A DNA stretch of 5,044 bases from an uncultured Propionibacteriaceae bacterium (GTDB lineage: Bacteria; Actinomycetota; Actinomycetes; Propionibacteriales; Propionibacteriaceae): NCBI GenBank assembly GCA_936941515.1, contig CAKZJI010000416.1:1-5044 (forward strand). The letters are read 5' to 3'. Below are positions 1-5,044 of the stretch, piece after piece (position 1 is the first letter of the stretch; each line of letters opens with the position of its first letter). A model generated the notes under the pieces. It was not told where the DNA came from and did no database searches. It saw only the letters and a program-made list of their open reading frames with translations. The translations under genes were made by a program, and so were the position numbers.

Positions 1-2181
1 GGGCAGGACGCACATGCACTGGTAGACGTAGTGACCGGGGTTGAAGGTCCGCGAGTGCTTCCACGTGCGTCCGCCGTCGAGGCTGAGTCGAATGACCCCG
101 CAGCCACGGAACGGGAGCATGAGCGAGGCGTTGGCGAAGACAATGCGGTCCTCTCCCTCGGGGGAGGGCAGACTGATCGCATTGGGCTGGCACCAGATCT
201 CGGGAAGCTCCTCATCGAAGCGGATCGGCCCCCAGGTCTGCCCCGCGTCGTGGGACTCGCTGACGGCGACACGCCCACGAGGGTGCTGGTTGCGCATGAA
301 CAGCAGAAGGACCCCGTCTTGTCGTTCCACCACGGCGGCCTCGTGCAGTGACCAGGTCTCATCGACGAATGTCTGCGGGTCGAGCGCCCCCTCGGGGGTC
401 TGCCGCCCTTCATTGGGGCCGTGACCGAGCTGCCAGGTCTCGCCGTGGTCGTCGGAGTAGGCGACGGTCGCGCACATCGCCAGCCAGTTCCGTTCGTTGT
501 TGAAGTAGAGGGGAACGATGAGGCGTCCGGCGTGGGGACCGTTCCTCAGGGCGATGCCGTTGCCCGGGCAGGTGCCCAGGAACCTCATCCACGGCTGTTT
601 CACCTGGGGGTTGAGGTCCCGTGGCGTGCTCCATGTGACGCCGTCGTCGTCGGAGTGAACGATCTGCAGGTAGCTGGTGGGGATGGCCAGGAGGCTCTCG
701 GCCGGGTCCGCCCCGGGGGCCAGCTCGATGTTGCCCGCCGGGGTGCCGTTACGGAGCACCGTGCCGTCATCCAGCACCCGGAACTCGGTGTCCTGACCCT
801 CGACCGTTGCGACCGTGCCATCGGGCTGGACGACGTAGCGGCCACCGTCAAGGTCTCTGAGCAGCTTCCTTCCCCGCTCGTCGAATCCTGTCGACGCCCA
901 GCAGTTGGGCTGCCCGATCCCTCCCGGGAAGTGGTCGATGAGGACATGGACCCGTCCTGTGTGCGGATCCTGGACCATGCAGGAGTCGATGACTGACGAG
1001 GCGTCCTCCCCGCTCCCCGGACAGTCGATGACGGTGCTCGCCGGTTCCCAGCTTCGTCCTGCGTCCAGGGATCGGCGCACGACGAAGTTGATGTCGTTGG
1101 GAGAGTCGTTGGCGTTGGAGACCCGCTGGTCAGCCCCTGCCAGGACGGTGCCGGAGGACAGCGTGAGGAGGGAGGGGATCCGGTAGGAGGCGGATCCGCA
1201 GTAGCCGCGGTCGAACAGAGCGTCGGTCTCAATCGGCTCCACCTCGGACAGACGCTTGATCTGTGCGTCGCTGAGCGCGTAGTCGTAGAGCCCCGCTCGC
1301 TGGACCTCTCCGGACAGACGCACCCCCTCGCAGTCCTGGCCGACGACGATCTCATCGAGCCCCTCAACCCCTCCGAGGAAGAACTCGCCAGGAGCGTGCG
1401 TCTCACGGAAGCCGTCGACGTAGAGGTCGACCGCACCGTGCCCCACAGCGACCACGACCTCGTGCCAGCCACCGTCGCTCCAGGCGCCTGCGGCCTTGAC
1501 CTCCCTGCGCTCTCCCGCCCTGCTCACTCCGGTGTAGGTGATCCCCTCGGGTCCCACGGTCACAGTGAGCTGCTCGCGCCCAAGTCCACCGGCGGCAAGG
1601 AGGGCTCCTTGCTGCATCCGCCCCCGCACCCGGAAGCGCAACCATAAGGAGCCGTGCCGAGCGTCGGCGAAGCGGGCGACGTCATGAGGGCTCAGACGGT
1701 TCGCAGCGACCTCGACCAGTGGCTCAGCCCGCCTCGACAGGGCCAGGACCTCTCTGGCCGTCAGCACCCTGGGGTGCACTGTGAAGGCAGCGACCTCAGG
1801 GCTGTCCCCCTGCCCCACGATGGCCTGCGTCAGACCGGGAAGGTCCTTGAGGAAGGCCGTGGTGGTACCGCAGAACACCTGGTAGCCGTCGAGGTAGAGA
1901 CGGGTACCGGCAGAATTGACGGTGACGACGGCGCTGTGCCAGCGCCCATCGTCGAGTGAGCGCACATCCTCAGCCTCCAGCTTGCTCCACCTGTCTGGAA
2001 CCGTCGCCTCGTACACGAGTGACGATCCGACGATGCGTAGCTCGAGACCGGACCCGTCGGCTCCTCGTAGAGCAAAGAGGTTACCGTCAGACCTCGACCG
2101 GAACTCACAGGAGATGCTTCCTGTTTCAGAGTCGAGGATTTCTTCATTAAGCCGCAATGCGGCACATACTGGCTCAATCAC
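1..2181 (-). CDS. nanH: exo-alpha-sialidase (GH33) with tandem LamG domains, 3' end outside window
   Basis: Hydrolyses terminal alpha-linked sialic acid from glycoconjugates. The frame is open from GTG 2179-2181 to position 1 (727 residues) with no stop, so the C-terminus is missing. Two LamG-like domains come first (about 5-155 and 160-320), each with a W followed 14 residues later by LYxDG (W81/95-99, W239/253-257). The six-bladed sialidase domain follows: YRIP with Arg334, Arg353 and acid/base Asp359, then five Asp boxes (371-378, 510-517, 576-583, 643-650, 700-707; S-x-D-x-G-x-[ST]-W, e.g. SLDGGRTW). Glu614, Arg630, Arg692 and nucleophile Tyr720 complete the active site; their positions match pneumococcal NanA/NanB as I recall them. 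A beta-rich insert (about 428-505) between Asp boxes 1 and 2 is typical of that clade. An in-frame TGA at 2185-2187 precedes the GTG. No signal peptide follows it, and LamG begins almost at once. The 14 cysteines also hint at a cytoplasmic enzyme. The symbol is family-based. Specificity (hydrolytic, trans or intramolecular trans) cannot be read. Confidence 0.95.
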   Translation of the reverse strand, partial: MIEPVCAALRLNEEILDSETGSISCEFRSRSDGNLFALRGADGSGLELRIVGSSLVYEATVPDRWSKLEAEDVRSLDDGRWHSAVVTVNSAGTRLYLDGYQVFCGTTTAFLKDLPGLTQAIVGQGDSPEVAAFTVHPRVLTAREVLALSRRAEPLVEVAANRLSPHDVARFADARHGSLWLRFRVRGRMQQGALLAAGGLGREQLTVTVGPEGITYTGVSRAGERREVKAAGAWSDGGWHEVVVAVGHGAVDLYVDGFRETHAPGEFFLGGVEGLDEIVVGQDCEGVRLSGEVQRAGLYDYALSDAQIKRLSEVEPIETDALFDRGYCGSASYRIPSLLTLSSGTVLAGADQRVSNANDSPNDINFVVRRSLDAGRSWEPASTVIDCPGSGEDASSVIDSCMVQDPHTGRVHVLIDHFPGGIGQPNCWASTGFDERGRKLLRDLDGGRYVVQPDGTVATVEGQDTEFRVLDDGTVLRNGTPAGNIELAPGADPAESLLAIPTSYLQIVHSDDDGVTWSTPRDLNPQVKQPWMRFLGTCPGNGIALRNGPHAGRLIVPLYFNNERNWLAMCATVAYSDDHGETWQLGHGPNEGRQTPEGALDPQTFVDETWSLHEAAVVERQDGVLLLFMRNQHPRGRVAVSESHDAGQTWGPIRFDEELPEIWCQPNAISLPSPEGEDRIVFANASLMLPFRGCGVIRLSLDGGRTWKHSRTFNPGHYVYQCMCVLP

Positions 2182-2184
2182 TTG

Positions 2185-2190
2185 TCACCT
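2185..2190 (-). promoter_or_regulatory. weak, closely spaced Shine-Dalgarno of the sialidase
   Basis: AGGTGA lies only 3 nt before the GTG at 2179-2181 and contains the in-frame TGA that closes the upstream frame. It supports the GTG start because no other ATG, GTG or TTG occurs in frame before the first LamG strand. The spacing is shorter than usual, so initiation may be weak or depend on leader structure. Confidence 0.5.
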
Positions 2191-2300
2191 GTTTCTCAAA
2201 AAGGGCACAGAAGTCCCCATCGATCACTACATGGATCGCAAATCTCGGAATTCCACACTCAGCATCGCGAGCTGGACTCATCAAGAATGCGTCTGATCGC

Positions 2301-2334
2301 AGGCGCGCTTGACCTCAGCGACTCAAGCGCGCCT
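2301..2334. repeat. inverted repeat, 12-bp perfect GC-rich arms
   Basis: AGGCGCGCTTGA (2301-2312) and TCAAGCGCGCCT (2323-2334) are exact reverse complements around a 10-base loop. This is the most stable structure in the sialidase leader, about 120 bases before the start codon. It could be an attenuator, a processing or stability hairpin, or a binding site for a dimeric regulator. There is no U-tract after it on the minus strand, so it is not a standard intrinsic terminator. Confidence 0.7.
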
Positions 2335-2340
2335 CGAAAT

Positions 2341-2371
2341 TCTCATCGCCTCATACTTCACAGCGATGAGA
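2341..2371. repeat. inverted repeat, 9-bp perfect arms
   Basis: TCTCATCGC (2341-2349) and GCGATGAGA (2363-2371) are exact reverse complements separated by 13 bases. The repeat lies 6 bases from the stronger one at 2301-2334, so the sialidase leader RNA would carry two consecutive hairpins here. No U-tract follows on either strand. Confidence 0.6.
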
Positions 2372-2431
2372 CAGCACCGGAGGGGCGCACGCCGCAGCCC
2401 ACTCCTCCCCGACATAACCCCAGGTTTTCCC

Positions 2432-2441
2432 ACCAGCTGGT
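2432..2441. repeat. 10-bp perfect palindrome ACCAGCTGGT
   Basis: A perfect self-complementary decamer that touches the stop codon of the possible leader ORF. It is short, and I can assign no regulator to it. It may be chance. Confidence 0.4.
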
Positions 2442-2533
2442 CAGAGGCGAATCAAGGACGGGCCCCGACCCTCACGCACGACGGACTGGCGACGTGCCGT
2501 CGTGGTCACACGCCATGGCGCTGTGACATACAT
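2441..2533 (-). CDS. possible 30-residue leader peptide upstream of the sialidase
   Basis: A short frame runs from ATG 2531-2533 to TGA 2441-2443. It is preceded by a perfect AAGGAGG (2541-2547) with 7 nt between SD and ATG, a much better ribosome site than the sialidase has. The product begins MYVTAPWRV, is rich in Arg, Thr and Val, and has no cysteine, signal peptide or recognised motif. The SD can pair with its own spacer (AGGAG 2542-2546 with CTCCT 2534-2538), and codons 3-9 lie in a palindrome. It lies downstream of the predicted start and ends about 260 nt before the sialidase, so it could be translated as a regulatory leader. The longer in-frame reading from 2722 would include the promoter and lacks an SD. 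Chance occurrence is quite possible. Confidence 0.3.
   Translation of the reverse strand: MYVTAPWRVTTTARRQSVVREGRGPSLIRL
2505..2527. repeat. near-perfect palindrome with one bulged base
   Basis: GTCACACGCC (2505-2514) and GGCGCTGTGAC (2517-2527) are complementary except for one extra C at 2521, around a central AT. As RNA it forms a stem with a 4-nt loop, starting 3 nt after the start codon of the possible leader ORF. The half-sites run TCACA then TGTGA, the reverse of a CRP/GlxR site. Confidence 0.65.
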
Positions 2534-2584
2534 AGGAGACCCTCCTTCACAATCAACACCTTTGTTGGCGGCCGTGTGTGCCGC

Positions 2585-2608
2585 TATCAGCTCCTCTCTG
2601 AACTGATA
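2585..2608. promoter_or_regulatory. inverted repeat at predicted transcription start, candidate operator
   Basis: Nine-base arms (plus strand TATCAGCTC at 2585-2593, GAACTGATA at 2600-2608) flank six bases with one mismatch, which is a G-U pair in RNA. The repeat starts 5 bases downstream of the -10 box and covers the predicted +1, a classic repressor position. A 5'-UTR hairpin is an alternative. I do not recognise it as a known NanR, GntR or CRP-type consensus. Confidence 0.45.
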
Positions 2609-2613
2609 AAAGT

Positions 2614-2643
2614 AATCTACACGACACGCGACCAGAAAGTCAA
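2614..2643 (-). promoter_or_regulatory. sigma-70-like promoter for the sialidase
   Basis: Read on the minus strand, a -35 box TTGACT (2638-2643, 5 of 6 matches to TTGACA) is followed by an 18-nt spacer (2620-2637) and a -10 box TAGATT (2614-2619, 4 of 6 matches to TATAAT, keeping the conserved TA and final T). It is the best promoter match I found by eye in the gap. It points at the sialidase, lies downstream of the transporter terminator, and predicts a start near 2607. Confidence 0.55.
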
Positions 2644-2767
2644 TGCTTGGGCACTCAGAGTTCATACGAGATTGACGGACCGATTTCTCGCAATTATCAC
2701 ACCGATGCCTCTGCTCCAGCATCAGCGGTCTGGGGAAGGAGATACCCTCTTCAACGGAACCGATAGA

Positions 2768-2807
2768 CAGGTGAGGGGCGGGCCCGAGTGGGTCCGCCCC
2801 TCACCTG
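2768..2807 (-). terminator. intrinsic terminator-like hairpin of the transporter operon
   Basis: The arms 2768-2785 and 2790-2807 form an 18-bp stem with a single G-U pair and a 4-base loop. It sits 40 bases after the stop of the second ATPase. What follows on the minus strand (TCTATCGGTT) is only modestly U-rich, as is common in high-GC actinobacteria. It separates the transporter operon from the sialidase, which then needs its own promoter. Confidence 0.85.
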
Positions 2808-2815
2808 GAGATGCT

Positions 2816-2844
2816 GACGCCGCCGGCCGCAGCCGGGGGCCGTC
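2816..2844 (-). terminator. second, imperfect GC-rich hairpin just after the operon stop
   Basis: Outer GACG/CGTC and inner CCGGC/GCCGG arms pair around a CGCA loop, with a mismatch and a bulge between. It begins 3 bases after the stop codon 2848-2850 and is followed at once by the stronger hairpin 2768-2807. The pair may act together to end transcription or protect the 3' end. Confidence 0.4.
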
Positions 2845-2847
2845 TAC

Positions 2848-3675
2848 TCAGACATCGAGCAGTGAGGGCACTGCCGACAGCAGAGTGCGCGTGTACTCCT
2901 CCTGAGGATTGTTGAAGATCTCCTCGGTGGTGTTGAGCTCGAGGATCTTGCCGAAGTACATGACGGCGATCCGGTCCGAGACGTAGCGCACCGTGTTGAT
3001 GTCGTGACTGATGAACACCAGCCCCAGTCCCAAGGAGGCCTTGAGGTCCTGGAGGAGGTTGAGCACCTGGGCGCGCACCGAGACGTCCAGGGCGGAGGTG
3101 GGCTCGTCGGCCACGATGATGTCGGGGTCCAGGGCAAGCGCTCGGGCGATGGCGACGCGCTGGCGCTGACCACCGGAGATCTGCCGAGGCAGCACGTTGA
3201 GTGCACTAGGGGGCAGCCCGACCAGGTGGAGCAGGTCGCGCACCTTGGCCTCACGTTCCTTCGGCGAGCCGATTCCGTGGACGTTGAGAGGGTCGATGAG
3301 CGCGTCGTGCACGATCATGCGCGGGTTGAGGGCCGTGGCCGGGTCCTGGAAGACCACCGAGATGCTGCGTCCCAGCTCGCGACGGTCCGCGGCCGAGCGC
3401 CCCAGCGGACGGCCCTTGAAGATGACCTCACCGGAGGTGATCGGCTGCAGCCCCACCATGACCCGGGCGGTGGTGGACTTGCCACAGCCCGACTCCCCCA
3501 CGAGTCCCAGCGTCTCTCCGCGCTTGACGGACAGCGAGACGTTGTTGACCGCGTGAACCGTGTCCGGGTTGAACAGGCCACCGGTGCGGGACTTGTGGAT
3601 GACATTGACGTCCCTGAGCTCGACGACCGGCTGGTCCTCGCTCCATGAGGACGATGCAGACGTGTTGGGGGACAT
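2848..3675 (-). CDS. peptide-type ABC transporter ATP-binding protein (DppF/OppF-like), probable sialoside importer subunit
   Basis: A complete 275-residue nucleotide-binding subunit that would power uptake at the inner face of the membrane by ATP hydrolysis. Visible motifs in order: Walker A GESGCGKS (60-67), Q-loop Gln110 in VFQDP, signature ISGGQRQR (166-173), Walker B IIVADEP with Asp190/Glu191, D-loop SALD, and switch His224 in ISHD. The YTRTLLSAVP stretch near the end (261-270) is typical of the Opp/Dpp family. The protein stops right after it and lacks the C-terminal extension (oligopeptide/dipeptide HPY region) that makes most DppF/OppF proteins about 320 residues or more. ATG 3673-3675 overlaps the upstream stop in TGATG, with AAGGAG (3684-3689) 8 bases before it, so translation is probably coupled. 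It would pair with the ATPase half of the preceding gene. Substrate cannot be read from an ATPase; sialic acid or sialosides are inferred from the neighbouring sialidase, peptides being the alternative. Confidence 0.95.
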   Translation of the reverse strand: MSPNTSASSSWSEDQPVVELRDVNVIHKSRTGGLFNPDTVHAVNNVSLSVKRGETLGLVGESGCGKSTTARVMVGLQPITSGEVIFKGRPLGRSAADRRELGRSISVVFQDPATALNPRMIVHDALIDPLNVHGIGSPKEREAKVRDLLHLVGLPPSALNVLPRQISGGQRQRVAIARALALDPDIIVADEPTSALDVSVRAQVLNLLQDLKASLGLGLVFISHDINTVRYVSDRIAVMYFGKILELNTTEEIFNNPQEEYTRTLLSAVPSLLDV

Positions 3676-5044
3676 CAGTGCTTCTCCTTAGCGAGCAGAG
3701 TCTCGAGCTCGGGGGTGATGGCATAGCTGTGCTCCGTCGTGCCCGGCACCGGCTTGAGCACCGGACGGGTCTCAAGGCCGACCGTCGGGTGGGACGATCT
3801 CGGGGCGAACCGGTCTCCCTTGACGAACTCGCTGGGTGAGGGGACGACCCCTCGCACCTGGTGGAGTCGCTTGGAGCCGGCCTCGATGGAGAGCACAGCA
3901 CCAAGAAGGCCCTGGGTGTACTCGTGAACAGGGTTGGACAGCAGCTCGCTGGTGGGCGCCTGCTCGACCACCTGGCCCGCGTACATCACTGTGATTCGGT
4001 GAGCCAGCTTGGCCACGAGAGCCAGGTCGTGCGAGACGAAGACCATCGCGAAGCCGAGCTTCTCACGAAGCTCATTGAGCAGGTCGATGACCTGCTTCTG
4101 AACGGTCACGTCCAGGGCGGTCGTCGGCTCGTCGGCCAGAACCAGGGCGGGGTCGCGGGTCAGCGCCATGGCGATGAGGACGCGCTGGCGCTGACCGCCG
4201 GAGAGCTCGTGCGGGTAGCTGCGCAGCGTGCGCTTGGGGTCGAGCCCCACCAGCTCGAGGAGCTCGGAGGCACTACGGGTGCCTCCGCGTGCGCTCAACT
4301 GGGCCATCTGGGTGCGGATGAGCATCGAGGGGTTCAGCGAGGACAGGGCGTCCTGGTAGACCATGCTCATCTCGTGACCGCGCAGCGCGTTGTGCTCGGA
4401 CGGCGTCATCTCAAGGATGTTGCGCCCCTTGAAGAGGATTTCGCCGGAGAGGCGGGCCGAGGGCGGCAGCAGCCCCATGACGGCCATCGAGCTGATGGAC
4501 TTGCCGCAGCCGGACTCCCCCACCAGGCCCATGGTCTCGCCCGGACGCACGGAGAAGGAGACGCCATCGACGATGTTGACCTCACCGTGCTGCTCGGGGA
4601 AGGCGATCGAGAGGTTCTTGACCTCCAGGACCGGGTCCTCACCGGTGTCCTCGTAGACCAGGCGGTCTCGCCGGGCGAGCTCGGCCACCCGCAGGGAGCT
4701 GAGCCGCTCGGACAGAGGAACATCCTCAGCCGCCGGAGCGACGACGCCGGTCAGCGAGCTCAGCCCGTTCGTGGCGTCATCCCCGTCAGCGACGGAGGCG
4801 TTGGTGACCACCGCCTCGGCCGCGTCGTCCCAGGCCTCCAGGGTCTCCTGGGCGTCCATGGCCTCCTCATCGGCCTGGACATCGGGCTTGGCCTTGATAC
4901 GCGGCGAGGCCATCGCATCGGTGAGCCCCTCGGACAGGACGTTGAGGCACAGGGTGGTGATAAGGATGAGCAGGCCAGGGAAGAAGGTCGGCCACCAGTG
5001 GCCCGACAGGAGCAGCTCCTTGCCCTCGGAGAGCATGTTGCCCC
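3675..5044 (-). CDS. fused ABC transporter permease/ATPase (DppC-DppD type), 5' end outside window
   Basis: The frame is open through the right edge. The Met at 5036 is internal, preceded by Gly-Asn as in the GNML motif of DppC-type permeases; numbering here is from that Met. Residues about 10-45 match the end of such permeases: SGHWWP, a hydrophobic segment (about 18-34), then LSEGLTDAM. An acidic, Ala-rich linker (about 50-135) leads to a full ABC ATPase: Walker A GESGCGKS (173-180), Q-loop Gln228, signature LSGGQRQR (278-285), Walker B LVLADEP with Asp302/Glu303, and His336. The OppD-type C-terminal region is present (HEYTQGLLGA, GDRFAPR), but the cysteines usual in its GCxFxPRCP motif are Asp and Ser here. 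Such fusions are common in actinobacteria, and the architecture recalls Corynebacterium SiaG and H. ducreyi SatC (from memory). The stop overlaps the next ATG, so both belong to one operon, whose other permease and binding protein should lie to the right. Confidence 0.93.
   Translation of the reverse strand, partial: GNMLSEGKELLLSGHWWPTFFPGLLILITTLCLNVLSEGLTDAMASPRIKAKPDVQADEEAMDAQETLEAWDDAAEAVVTNASVADGDDATNGLSSLTGVVAPAAEDVPLSERLSSLRVAELARRDRLVYEDTGEDPVLEVKNLSIAFPEQHGEVNIVDGVSFSVRPGETMGLVGESGCGKSISSMAVMGLLPPSARLSGEILFKGRNILEMTPSEHNALRGHEMSMVYQDALSSLNPSMLIRTQMAQLSARGGTRSASELLELVGLDPKRTLRSYPHELSGGQRQRVLIAMALTRDPALVLADEPTTALDVTVQKQVIDLLNELREKLGFAMVFVSHDLALVAKLAHRITVMYAGQVVEQAPTSELLSNPVHEYTQGLLGAVLSIEAGSKRLHQVRGVVPSPSEFVKGDRFAPRSSHPTVGLETRPVLKPVPGTTEHSYAITPELETLLAKEKH

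Larger units (their letters stand above)
2182..2767. other. long regulatory intergenic region between sialidase and transporter operon
   Basis: About 590 bases, visibly less GC-rich than the flanking genes and with stops scattered through the sialidase frame. I see no conventional protein gene. It contains a minus-strand promoter, an inverted repeat at the expected transcription start, a possible small leader ORF, and further inverted repeats at 2505-2527, 2432-2441, 2341-2371 and 2301-2334. From the predicted start near 2607 the untranslated leader would be about 425 nt. That is long for a sugar-catabolic gene and suggests post-initiation control. Confidence 0.7.

Noticed and set aside
600..1472. 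290-codon minus-strand frame and other long frames within the sialidase
   Set aside because: They are shadows: the sialidase frame carries all the Asp boxes and catalytic residues, while these give low-complexity Arg/Ser-rich proteins.
2505..2527. CRP/GlxR binding site
   Set aside because: The half-sites are in the wrong order (TCACA then TGTGA) and the spacing is wrong for TGTGA-N6-TCACA.
2441..2722. 93-codon minus-strand frame containing the leader ORF
   Set aside because: No Shine-Dalgarno at the ATG 2722, and the frame would include the promoter. Only its last 30 codons, which have a perfect SD, are kept as a possibility.
2182..2767. Insertion sequence, phage, tRNA or CRISPR in the gap
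   Set aside because: No transposase remnant, target duplication, cloverleaf or regularly spaced direct repeats could be seen.
2309..2905. 198-codon open frame on the plus strand across the gap
   Set aside because: It starts at a TTG without a Shine-Dalgarno, runs through the terminator hairpin and into the antisense of the ATPase, and the protein has no recognisable domain.
3004..3648. 214-codon plus-strand frame opposite the second ATPase
   Set aside because: Antisense shadow of a clear ABC ATPase in high-GC DNA, with no domain of its own.
4855..4870. Internal start for a free ATPase (GAGGAGG just before ATG 4858)
   Set aside because: The SD-like bases are simply Glu-Glu codons and lie only 2 bases from the ATG, and the frame is continuous with the permease segment.

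Overview
The window is high-GC DNA whose three protein genes all lie on the minus strand. It looks like a Gram-positive actinobacterium, most probably a host-associated member of the Actinomyces/Schaalia group. This placement rests on the GC-rich third codon positions, the GTG start, the fused permease/ATPase typical of actinobacterial peptide-type ABC transporters, and the sialidase. It is an inference; no rRNA or other marker is present.

Layout, read in the direction of transcription (right to left). 5044-3675: the 3' part of a gene fusing the last membrane segment of a DppC/OppC-type permease, through an acidic linker, to a complete ABC ATPase. It runs off the right edge. 3675-2848: a second, complete, peptide-type ABC ATPase, whose start overlaps the previous stop in TGATG. 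2844-2768: one imperfect hairpin, then a strong 18-bp hairpin, which end the transporter operon. 2767-2182: a visibly less GC-rich gap of about 590 bases with no convincing conventional gene. It holds a good sigma-70-like promoter, an inverted repeat at the predicted transcription start, a possible 30-codon leader ORF with a perfect Shine-Dalgarno, and three further inverted repeats. 2181-1: a GH33 exo-alpha-sialidase with two LamG-like domains in front. It is open to the left edge (727 residues, no stop seen), and every catalytic residue expected for the family is present.

How the parts may work together. Sialidases release sialic acid from glycans. Opp/Dpp-family ABC importers with a fused permease/ATPase plus a separate ATPase are known as sialic acid uptake systems in some bacteria (Corynebacterium SiaEFGI and Haemophilus ducreyi SatABCD, from memory). 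The simplest reading is a sialoglycan-utilisation locus with the importer and sialidase as separate transcription units. The sialidase as read has no signal peptide and carries 14 cysteines, so it may be cytoplasmic and act on imported sialosides.

The most unusual part is the roughly 425-nt sialidase leader, with its series of inverted repeats and a possible small ORF. It could be a regulatory leader or attenuator. I do not recognise it as any known riboswitch.
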